Positions 47,478 to 55,667 of a DNA stretch of 64,000 nt are shown here, piece by piece (the stretch's first letter is position 1; each line of letters begins with the position of its first letter). Below the pieces are notes generated by a model. The model saw only the letters and a program-made list of their open reading frames with translations, searched no databases and had not been told where the DNA came from. Both the position numbers and the translations under genes were made by a program. This stretch comes from CAZMNY01 sp964567745 (GTDB taxonomy: Bacteria; Planctomycetota; Planctomycetia; Pirellulales; Pirellulaceae), in the NCBI GenBank assembly GCA_964567745.1, contig CAZMNY010000015.1, forward strand, positions 96,012-160,011, in the 5' to 3' direction.

Positions 47478-50400
47478 ATGTTCGGACAAGGAAGTCCGCA
47501 ACTCGGTAGGCTCACCCTACATCCCGCTTGCCAGGGCAAGATGCTCGGCCGCGGGGCAGCGCTCTTGGTACGCGCCGCTCGGTCACGTACTCGACCGGCG
47601 TTTCTTGTCGCACTTGTTGCCCTCGCTTTTTCCGCAATGCCGTCGTCTGTCTGGGCAGAGCAGCTTCGCGTGCGGATCGCCTGGGGTGAGGGTTGGAGTC
47701 GCCAGTGGCGGAGTGTGGTTCGAGTTCAGCAGGGAAAGATTCTCGAGGCGCGCGGATTGGGGTTGGCTGTCGACGCTCCGGGCGCGACAAACATTTCGCC
47801 ATCGGGCCAATCGTTAGAAATCGTTGAGCCGAGTCCGAACAACTACAACGGCGTCGACGTGCTTCTGGACGCGCCGCTCGATGCCGAGGTCTCAATCGAG
47901 CTTAGTTCTGGCAACGGCCCGCCCAAACGATTCGCTGCGACGCTGGGGGAGATCGCCACTGACGGTTTCCGAAAAGACGTCTCCCTCGACGAGAACCGCA
48001 ATCGCGTTGTGTTGCAGCGTTCCCCTGGCGACCAACTTCGATTTGAGTCGACTTATAAGTCGATGGTCTTCACCTCGGGTGAGACCGTTCGTTTCCAAAT
48101 CAAACCTCATTTGATCACGTCCGATAGCAACGGAAAAGTTGACTGCCGAGTTCGTTTGTTGCAAGGCGGAGAAGAAGTCAGCTCGCAAGTGCGTCCTATC
48201 ACCTTGGACGCTAACGGTAGCGCACGACCTATTGCGTTTGAATTCCCGATGCCCCAAGTCGAGGGCGTGTTCGAATTTGAATGTTCCTTGTCTCAGAAGC
48301 CTCGCGTGCAATGGCTTGCGGGCAAGCAGATTACCAGCCGCAGAGTTCAGCTCGTGGCAATCGATCCTCAGCCTCCGATTTCGGACCATCGAGATTGGGA
48401 GCAGGTCGACAGTCTTGAACCAGCGAAGAAGGCGTGGTTCAACTTGGCGCAGTTACCTGGAATTCCTGGATTGCAGCTCAAGCCAATCAACCGCGACGCC
48501 ACTCGCATCAAGACGATTGACGGTCGCGAGACGACGGAGCTTCCAGCGAAGCAGTGGGTAGCGTATCCACTGTCGATTCCGCCAGACCGGCTTCATTCGC
48601 CGCATATTTTGGAGATCGAGTATCCGACATCGGCGGCCCAATCGTTCAGTCTAAGCGTCGTGGAGCCCGACCGCGCGAATCATGTGACAACGCCGAGCGT
48701 TGACAGCGGCGTCGTTGTCTCGGATCGTTGGGCGGAAGTCGCGACGAAAATGGAGCGGCATCGCGTCTTGTTTTGGCCGCGAACAAGCACGCCCTTTGTT
48801 GTGATCGCAAATCGTAGTCCGCTGAGGACGGCTCAGTTCGGCACGATACGAGTCTACGCGGGGCCTCTGCGGATCGACGAAAACTCGACTTCGTTGGAGC
48901 CCAATTTCATAAGCCCATACAATCAGGATCGAACTGCGGTGCTGGACGAGCGTACGGTGGCGGCCTTCTTCTCTCGGCCGTTATTCGCCGAGAACTTTGG
49001 TTCGGATCGCGCTGCAGACCCGGCACGGCTCAACGGGAGCTTAGACGACTGGTACAAGTTCTATCGCGGGGCCTCGCGATTGGCTCAATACATTCGCTAC
49101 GCCGGCTTCAACTCGGCGGTCGTCTGCGTCGCGCGCGAAGGCGGCGCGATCTACCCGAGCAAAGTACTCGAACCGACACCTCGGTTTGACAATGGCGTCT
49201 TTTTCCGGTCGGGACAGGATCCGATTCGAAAAGACGTTTTGGAAATGATGTTTCGAATTTTCGACCGCGAGGGTCTCAAGCTGATTCCCGCACTGCACTT
49301 GTCCGGGACGACTCCGAGACTCGAACGCTTGCGGCTCGACCGAGCAAACGGCGAAGGTGTTGCGCTAGTGAACCGACAAGGCGGCTCGCGGTACGACGGC
49401 CAGAATCGACTTGGCTCGCCCCCACCGTTCTACAACGCAATTGATCCGCGAGTCCAAGCCGAGACAAAACGCATCGTCCGCGAGGTGATCGAGCGATACG
49501 CCGACCATGCATCCTTCGGCGGGATCGCGCTGCAGTCGGGCGCCGACACTTGGACGCAATTTCCCGACGAATTCTGGGGCGTTGACGGACGGACCGTTCG
49601 CCGATTCATGGCGGAGACAAGTCAAGGAGACAATAAAGCTGATGCGCGGTTGGATAAATCGATCGATCGAATCCTCGATAAGCCCGACGAACGATTCAGC
49701 TGGATGCGATGGCGAGCCAGTTTGCTTTCGAGGTTGCATCGTGAGATCGAAACCGAAGTCGAACGCTCAAAACCGGGCACCAACTTTATCATCACGACCG
49801 AATCAATGTTCCAGTCTCCGCAGCTGCGAGCCGACCTGAGTCCTCGCGCCACTCGAGCCGACACCTTGGCTCAGCGATTGTTGCGAGTCGGACACGACGT
49901 GCGGATGCCCCGCCTTCCCGGCAACGAGCTGTTGCGAGCGTATCACGCATCTGATGAGAGCAACATCGCAACTCATGCCGAAAACGTGACGCTCAATCAG
50001 CCATCGACAAATGACGGCATTCACGGTGGCGCGCTATTTACTCAGGAACATTCGCATCTTGCCATGTCGGCGTTCAACGATTTGAGCCCATTTGCGGATG
50101 CGAAGACGGACCTTCGCCTCAACTCAACGTTTACGCCATCCGGTCTGGGCAATCGAAGGCGATATGCCCACGCGATGTCGGGGCTGGACCCGTTTGTGAC
50201 GCTCGACGGCGGTGACGCGATCGCAATGGGACAAGAGTACGCGCTGAGGCCCTATCTGCGCTTGCTCCGGTCGATACCGGCTCAGCCTTTCGAAAACGTA
50301 CCTGGCGCCACTCGGCCAGACTCGTCGGTTGTGGTTCGGCAGCACCGTTCAGCGACGGGAGCGACGACCCTCTACGCGTTCAATCAAGCGCCTTGGGAAG

Positions 50401-51347
50401 TCGACCTGGAAGTTCTGTTGGACGGGTTGCTGCAATCGGCGACGCGCTCAATTCAAGGCGTTGAGGCCGGAAGCGTTCAAGGCACAACCATGCCGAACCA
50501 ACTGGCTTGGCGAGTTCAGCTCGCACCGTTTGGAGTCGCGGCAATTATCTTGCCGCCCGGCTCAAACCCAACGCGTTGGACCAATGCAGAACCACCTCGG
50601 ATTGCCGCGCGCTTGGGGCGCCGAATCCAAGACATTGAAAACCGAATGGCGCCGCCCAATTTGCCGAGGCGAGGAAACGGTCTTCCGCCGAATCTGTCGT
50701 TTGAGAACCCGGGACCAGGCATTCCCAACTGGCGGTTTCCACCAAAGAATTCAAAGTTCCTTTCCAAAATAGAGCAGGATGGCCCTAGTCGTGTTTTGCA
50801 TTTGACGAACGACGACGGTCCGAAAACTGTGCTCTGGTCGAGAAGCGATCAATTCCCGGCGCCGGCAACTGGGATGATTGCCGTCGAAGTTCGCCTGAGA
50901 ACGAAGCCGGGCGCCCAACCCCGCCTGGCGGTTGCCATCGACGAGCTGTCGGGACAAAACGGATACTACGTGCCGCTGTTTGTCGGAAGAGGTACGCCAC
51001 AACCAGTCGGTGCCGCCTGGCAAGACTACCCCTTCCGATTTAAGCTCCCGCCTGGACTGGACAAGATCGCGATCGGCTTTGACCTCCACGGCAAGGGCGA
51101 AATCTGGATCGACGATATTCGCGTCTACGACATTTGGCTCGAAAAAAGGGAACAAACTCCCTTGGCGGCGCAAGCCAATGCCGCCAAAGGCGATCTCGCG
51201 GGAGGCAACCCCTTCGGCGCTCAGCGATTCCTGGAAGGCTACTGGCCTCGCTTTCTTCAACAGCACGACCCGACTAGGAAGCCCCAGGCAGCTCGCGCCG
51301 AAAAACCTCGACCAAACCCGCTGCTCAAGTTATTGCCTCGTCTGTGA
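47478..51347 (+). CDS. Giant secreted protein with glycosidase-like region
   Basis: 1289 residues. Signal peptide within residues 35-60 (AFLVALVALAFSAMPSSVWA). Residues 60-330 are beta-rich. Around residues 520-800 is a barrel-like region recalling family-10-type glycosidase-like proteins: LAQYIRYAGFNSAVVCVARE, FRIFDREGLKLIPALHLSGT and RVQAETKRIVREVIERYADH. The C-terminal third is beta-rich and ends with a Pro-rich basic tail (KPQAARAEKPRPNPLLKLLP). No catalytic pair can be assigned with confidence. Followed by the DUF1592 and DUF1552 genes, on the same strand with 254 bases between. Confidence 0.75.
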   Translation: MFGQGSPQLGRLTLHPACQGKMLGRGAALLVRAARSRTRPAFLVALVALAFSAMPSSVWAEQLRVRIAWGEGWSRQWRSVVRVQQGKILEARGLGLAVDAPGATNISPSGQSLEIVEPSPNNYNGVDVLLDAPLDAEVSIELSSGNGPPKRFAATLGEIATDGFRKDVSLDENRNRVVLQRSPGDQLRFESTYKSMVFTSGETVRFQIKPHLITSDSNGKVDCRVRLLQGGEEVSSQVRPITLDANGSARPIAFEFPMPQVEGVFEFECSLSQKPRVQWLAGKQITSRRVQLVAIDPQPPISDHRDWEQVDSLEPAKKAWFNLAQLPGIPGLQLKPINRDATRIKTIDGRETTELPAKQWVAYPLSIPPDRLHSPHILEIEYPTSAAQSFSLSVVEPDRANHVTTPSVDSGVVVSDRWAEVATKMERHRVLFWPRTSTPFVVIANRSPLRTAQFGTIRVYAGPLRIDENSTSLEPNFISPYNQDRTAVLDERTVAAFFSRPLFAENFGSDRAADPARLNGSLDDWYKFYRGASRLAQYIRYAGFNSAVVCVAREGGAIYPSKVLEPTPRFDNGVFFRSGQDPIRKDVLEMMFRIFDREGLKLIPALHLSGTTPRLERLRLDRANGEGVALVNRQGGSRYDGQNRLGSPPPFYNAIDPRVQAETKRIVREVIERYADHASFGGIALQSGADTWTQFPDEFWGVDGRTVRRFMAETSQGDNKADARLDKSIDRILDKPDERFSWMRWRASLLSRLHREIETEVERSKPGTNFIITTESMFQSPQLRADLSPRATRADTLAQRLLRVGHDVRMPRLPGNELLRAYHASDESNIATHAENVTLNQPSTNDGIHGGALFTQEHSHLAMSAFNDLSPFADAKTDLRLNSTFTPSGLGNRRRYAHAMSGLDPFVTLDGGDAIAMGQEYALRPYLRLLRSIPAQPFENVPGATRPDSSVVVRQHRSATGATTLYAFNQAPWEVDLEVLLDGLLQSATRSIQGVEAGSVQGTTMPNQLAWRVQLAPFGVAAIILPPGSNPTRWTNAEPPRIAARLGRRIQDIENRMAPPNLPRRGNGLPPNLSFENPGPGIPNWRFPPKNSKFLSKIEQDGPSRVLHLTNDDGPKTVLWSRSDQFPAPATGMIAVEVRLRTKPGAQPRLAVAIDELSGQNGYYVPLFVGRGTPQPVGAAWQDYPFRFKLPPGLDKIAIGFDLHGKGEIWIDDIRVYDIWLEKREQTPLAAQANAAKGDLAGGNPFGAQRFLEGYWPRFLQQHDPTRKPQAARAEKPRPNPLLKLLPRL

Positions 51348-51601
51348 GCCACGTTTGCCGCACGGTGCGATCGGGTTGCACGGTATCTTAATGCGTATTT
51401 TCTTGAGTGTTCACCATCGATTGGCGTCGACGAAGCATTCCTACTCGCCCGCCTCGCTTTTCGTCGCGTTATAATGGCCGAAGAACAGAAAGCCGGAACG
51501 AGTGGGTTTGCATGAGCCGCTGCCGCGTTTTGCTCGCCACGCCTACGATTCCCCGCCTTACTTACCAACCGACGTCTCGCCTTCCCCCTGCGAGACCGGA
51601 G

Positions 51602-53968
51602 ATGGCTATGCGATTTGCTCTCCGCCCTGCTGATCCTCAATGCTACTTGACGCTACTGTTCGCGTTACTCTTGTTGCGTCCCTGCTGGGCCTGGCAAGAC
51701 AACAGCGCTAACAACAAAGCTCGCAAGCAGGCCGCCGACAAGCAGGCCGTCGACAAGCAGGGGCGGGCAGTCTACTCCGCGAAATGTGCGAAATGCCACG
51801 GACGCGATGGTCAAGGCGTAAAAGGTAAGACTGTGGAGCCCTTGGGCGGTGAGTCTGCGATTGAAGAGTTGGCTGCCTTGATTACCGAAACCATGCCCGA
51901 AGACGACCCCGAGACATGCATGGGCGAGGAGGCCAAGTCGGTTGCGCGTTTCTTATTCCACGCGTTCTATAGCAACGAGGCAAAGGAGCGAAATCGCCCC
52001 ACGATAAAACTGGCTCGACTAACCGGACCGCAGCTGCGGCAAAGTCTTGCTGACTTGTATGGTCGTTTGGCTGGCCAGGTCGACGCGTCTTCCGAGCGAG
52101 GATTGTCGGGCGAGTATTTTGATGGGCAACGACCGAACCGGAACAAACGCAAGATCGATCGACTCGACTCGACGATCGATTTTGACTTTGCTGAGGATGG
52201 GCCTGGTGACGGAATCAACGCGAAGGATTTTTGCATTCAGTGGGTCGGCGGGTTGCATCCCGACAAGACCGGGAGGTACGAAATTCTGATCGAAAGCAGC
52301 TGTGCCTTCGTTTTGAATTTGGGATCGTATCAACGCGAATTCATCAACAACTACGTGCAGTCGGGTGATCGAGTCGAATTCAGGCGTTCGATTGTGTTGA
52401 CCGCGGGCCGAGTTTATCCTCTGAGCATTCGCTTTCACCAGCGCAAGAGGAAGACGCAACAACCGCCTGCCCGAATCAAACTCTCTTGGACTCCGCCAGG
52501 CGGTTTGCCGCATGTCATCCCGGCTCGCAACCTGCGGCCAAACCGGTCGCCCGCTGCATTTTCGATTCAGGCCAAGTTACCGCCGGATGATCGAAGTTAT
52601 GGCTATGCTCGCGGCATTGGGGCGAGTCGACAGTGGGATGAGTCGACAACGGCGGCGGCGATCGAGTTTGCTGAAGTGGCCGCGAAAGAATTGTGGCCCG
52701 CCTATGCTCGGCAACACCGCAATGACGCCAATGAGAATCGAGCAAGACTGCGCGCTTTCTTGAGTGTGCTCGTCGAAACCGCGTTTCGAAGTCCGCTGAA
52801 TCAGTCGATACGCAAGTCGTATATCGACGAGCAAGTGGACGGCGCCGAGGATGACGAAGAGGCGATCAAGCGAGTGCTCTTGATGACTTTGAAGTCGCCG
52901 CGTTTTCTCTATCCGACGCTGGCCCTTAATCGTTCGGGATCGCAACAAGCAGCCAACCAACTTGCGCTGACTCTGTTCGACTCTCTGCCGAGTGACCCTT
53001 GGTTGTTGGCCATGGCTCGCGAGAATCGTTTGGAGACGGAGGCCGAGATCCGTAACGCGGCAAAGCGAATGATTGGCGATTATCGGGCGCGCAGCAAGAC
53101 ACGCGAACTAATGCGAAGTTGGCTTGACTTGGATCGATTCGGCGAGATCACGAAAGACCCAAAACGTTTCCCTGGATTTGACAGTCGACTGACTGCAGAC
53201 TTGGAACGCTCGCTTGATATTTTTGTCGATTCGGTAGTCTGGAGTGAGTCGAGCGATTTTCGAGACTTGTTCCTTTCCAAGTCGGTGTTTACGAACGACC
53301 GCATCGGGAAATTCTACGGCGACTCGTGGGCGCCCCGAGACGGCAGCAAGCAGTTTGGCCCGGCAAAGTCGAAGGACATGAAACATTCGGGCTTGCTTAC
53401 CCATCCGTATATTCTCAGCGGCCTGGCTTATCAGGACAGCACTTCGCCGATTCACCGAGGAGTCTTTCTAATCCGCCACATGCTCGGTCGCACTCTACGA
53501 CCTCCGCAAGAAGCATTTGTCCCGCTCAACCCCGACTTGCACCCCCATCTGACAACTCGGCAGCGCGTTAGTTTGCAAACCAGCCCCAAAACTTGCCAAG
53601 CCTGCCATATCAAGATAAACGGATTGGGATTTACGCTGGAGCACTACGATGCTGTCGGCCGATTTCGGAATTCGGAAAACAACTCTGCGATTAACGCCAA
53701 AGGCGGGTACACTACACGTGCCAACAAGGCTGTTGATTTCGACGGGGTTTCCGAGCTTGCCGAGTTCCTCGCGAACAGCGATGACGCGCGACATGCTTTC
53801 GTGCACCGCGCGTTTCAGCATTTAGTCAAGCAACCGCCCGCTGCGTTTGGAAGCAAGACAATGGCTCGGTTGACCGAGTCGTTCAGGGAAAGCGGGTATA
53901 GCATCCGCGAACTGTTGATCGAGATTGCGGTGGTGAGCGCCGCGAGGCAAAACGAATCCACTAACTAG
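51602..53968 (+). CDS. DUF1592/DUF1588/DUF1585-type planctomycete cytochrome protein
   Basis: 788 residues from the ATG at 51602; the ATG at 51608 has better spacing from GGAG and is equally possible. Signal peptide YLTLLFALLLLRPCWAWQ. Heme site CAKCH at about residue 62. A PA14-like lectin domain is at about 165-320 (HPDKTGRYEILIESSCAFVL). DUF1592 (LRAFLSVLVETAFRSPLNQS), then DUF1588 with a second CQACH motif (KTCQACHIKINGLGFTLEHY) and a DUF1585 C-terminus (LVKQPPAAFGSKTMARL). The TAG stop is the left TA-G of the MITE at 53966. Pairs with DUF1552 next door, as usual. Confidence 0.9.
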   Translation: MAMRFALRPADPQCYLTLLFALLLLRPCWAWQDNSANNKARKQAADKQAVDKQGRAVYSAKCAKCHGRDGQGVKGKTVEPLGGESAIEELAALITETMPEDDPETCMGEEAKSVARFLFHAFYSNEAKERNRPTIKLARLTGPQLRQSLADLYGRLAGQVDASSERGLSGEYFDGQRPNRNKRKIDRLDSTIDFDFAEDGPGDGINAKDFCIQWVGGLHPDKTGRYEILIESSCAFVLNLGSYQREFINNYVQSGDRVEFRRSIVLTAGRVYPLSIRFHQRKRKTQQPPARIKLSWTPPGGLPHVIPARNLRPNRSPAAFSIQAKLPPDDRSYGYARGIGASRQWDESTTAAAIEFAEVAAKELWPAYARQHRNDANENRARLRAFLSVLVETAFRSPLNQSIRKSYIDEQVDGAEDDEEAIKRVLLMTLKSPRFLYPTLALNRSGSQQAANQLALTLFDSLPSDPWLLAMARENRLETEAEIRNAAKRMIGDYRARSKTRELMRSWLDLDRFGEITKDPKRFPGFDSRLTADLERSLDIFVDSVVWSESSDFRDLFLSKSVFTNDRIGKFYGDSWAPRDGSKQFGPAKSKDMKHSGLLTHPYILSGLAYQDSTSPIHRGVFLIRHMLGRTLRPPQEAFVPLNPDLHPHLTTRQRVSLQTSPKTCQACHIKINGLGFTLEHYDAVGRFRNSENNSAINAKGGYTTRANKAVDFDGVSELAEFLANSDDARHAFVHRAFQHLVKQPPAAFGSKTMARLTESFRESGYSIRELLIEIAVVSAARQNESTN

Positions 53969-54071
53969 TGCTGCGTTACGCCTTAGTTTTAGGGTGGCGC
54001 ACCCGATTCGCCGTGGCGGGCGTTGACCAAACGAATTGTCGATCCCAATTCCAAGCTGTAACACAGCACTA
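53966..54071. mobile_element. MITE-like element, copy 2 (106 bp)
   Basis: Same length and orientation as 44101-44206, with 105 of 106 bases identical. TA at both ends, 15-bp terminal inverted repeats with one mismatch, empty site CTAG. Its left TA forms the first two bases of the TAG stop of the DUF1592 gene. The right flank continues TAGTGCTAATAAG, so AGCACTAGTGCT is a palindrome at the junction, possibly a footprint of another copy. It separates the DUF1592 and DUF1552 genes and ends 20 bases before the DUF1552 start, so it may lie in their shared transcript. Confidence 0.85.
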
Positions 54072-54090
54072 GTGCTAATAAGAGTTCAAC

Positions 54091-55452
54091 ATGAAACGCA
54101 ATAGCCAGAAGTTCCGCCAACAGACGTCTCGCCGCGCTTTTCTCGGCCAACTGGGAGTCGGAGCGGCCGCCGCCAATTTGGCCGTTGGTTTGCCCAGCCT
54201 TTGCCGAGGCGCATCGGGTGAGAGCAAACGAAAGCAACGATTGGTTTTCGTATTCAGCCCCAATGGCGTGATACCTCAGCATTTTTGGCCGACGTCGAAC
54301 GGCGAGGAATTCGAATTGCCGCGGATTCTAAAGCCGCTCGCCGAGTTCAAGAGCCAGCTGATGACGATGCATGGCGTCAACAACCGCATTCGAGGCGATG
54401 GCGACGGCCACATGCGTGGGATCGGATGCTTGTTGACAGGCATCGAGTTATTCCCCGGCGACATTCAGGGCGGTTCCGATACGCCGGCCGGTTGGTCCAA
54501 GGGTATTTCGGTCGATCAATTCTTGAAGAACCGACTTCAAGACGATCCCAAGACTCAAACCAGATTCGGCTCGCTAGAATTCGGCGTGATGGTTCCCGAG
54601 CGAGCCGACACGTGGACTCGCATGTCCTACGCCGGGCCAAACCAACCCGTCGCGCCAATCGACGATCCGTATCAGATGTTCAACAAGCTGTATGGGCAAG
54701 CCAAGAATCGGGAGCTTCTGGCCAGCGTGCTCGATGGACTTCAGGGCGATTTAAAGCGAATCGAAAAAGTTGTCAGCCGCGAGGACCAATTGGTTCTTCA
54801 AGATCATGCGACAATGATTCGCGATCTGGAAAAGGAGCTGCAGGCGGAACAGGCACAGGCGAAAAAGAACGCGGGCGTGAAGCATCGCGTCCCAAACATT
54901 CCGCCCAATGTTGATGACGTTAACAATAACATGCCGAAGCTCAGTCGCATGCAACTTGACATGCTCGTAAACAGCTTCGCGTCCGATTTTGCTCGCGTCG
55001 CGACGTATCAGATTACGAACAGCGTAGGTCAACCGCGAATGCGTTGGCTCGATATCGCCGAAGGGCACCATTCACTTTCGCATGAGCCCGATAGCAACGC
55101 TGCGGCGTACGAAAAACTGGTCAAAATCAACACATGGTACTGCGAGCAGGTGGCCTACCTCGCCAAGCGGCTGAGTGAAACACCCGATCCGGATGGAAGC
55201 GGCTCTCTGTTGGATAACACGACCATCGTGTGGACCAATGAATTGGGCAAAGGCAACAGTCACACTCGCAACAACATTCCCTTCGTCCTTGTCGGCGGCG
55301 GTGTGGGATTCAAGATGGGTCGGTCGCTCGATTTCGGCGGTGCCCCTCACAACCGATTGCTGATGAGTTTCTGCGAGGCGATGGGGCATCCGGTCGAGTC
55401 GTTTGGCAATCCCAAGTTCTGCGGACAAGGTGTTCTGCCTGGTCTGACCTAA
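54091..55452 (+). CDS. DUF1552 domain protein with Tat-type signal
   Basis: 453 residues. A twin-arginine signal SRRAFLGQLGVGAAAANLAV sits at residues 13-32. DUF1552 follows: RLVFVFSPNGVIPQHFWPTS, GHMRGIGCLLTGIELFPGD, and near the C-terminus TTIVWTNELGKGNSHTRNNI then PFVLVGGGVGFKMGRSLDF. Domain is related to the alkaline-phosphatase-like superfamily. Partner of the DUF1592 gene upstream. Function unknown. Confidence 0.93.
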   Translation: MKRNSQKFRQQTSRRAFLGQLGVGAAAANLAVGLPSLCRGASGESKRKQRLVFVFSPNGVIPQHFWPTSNGEEFELPRILKPLAEFKSQLMTMHGVNNRIRGDGDGHMRGIGCLLTGIELFPGDIQGGSDTPAGWSKGISVDQFLKNRLQDDPKTQTRFGSLEFGVMVPERADTWTRMSYAGPNQPVAPIDDPYQMFNKLYGQAKNRELLASVLDGLQGDLKRIEKVVSREDQLVLQDHATMIRDLEKELQAEQAQAKKNAGVKHRVPNIPPNVDDVNNNMPKLSRMQLDMLVNSFASDFARVATYQITNSVGQPRMRWLDIAEGHHSLSHEPDSNAAAYEKLVKINTWYCEQVAYLAKRLSETPDPDGSGSLLDNTTIVWTNELGKGNSHTRNNIPFVLVGGGVGFKMGRSLDFGGAPHNRLLMSFCEAMGHPVESFGNPKFCGQGVLPGLT

Positions 55453-55667
55453 CGCCCAACGGTTCGGGATCACTCCATGTTTTCTTGACGACCTCGCGGC
55501 CGAGCGATCGGGCTCGTAGCGTGACCGTCAGCGCCTGCTCCGAATAAGCTCGCTCGACGATGACCGCAACCTCCACCTCGAGGAGCTACCAGTTCATCCA
55601 GTTGCGCATTGTTTCGACGAATTCCTCACTCGAATCGCCAGGTACGTACAAAGCGAAATCTAGCTCG

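Noticed and set aside
47161..47817. 218-codon plus-strand frame in the gap before 47478
   Set aside because: Overlaps the giant secreted gene in another frame and lacks recognisable features.
55310..55665. Minus-strand frames between DUF1552 and the GDPD fusion (EVAVIVERAYSEQ..., and ELDFALYVPG...)
   Set aside because: They are short, one overlaps the DUF1552 gene antisense, and neither matches a family I know. They could be remnants of a lost gene but evidence is too thin.
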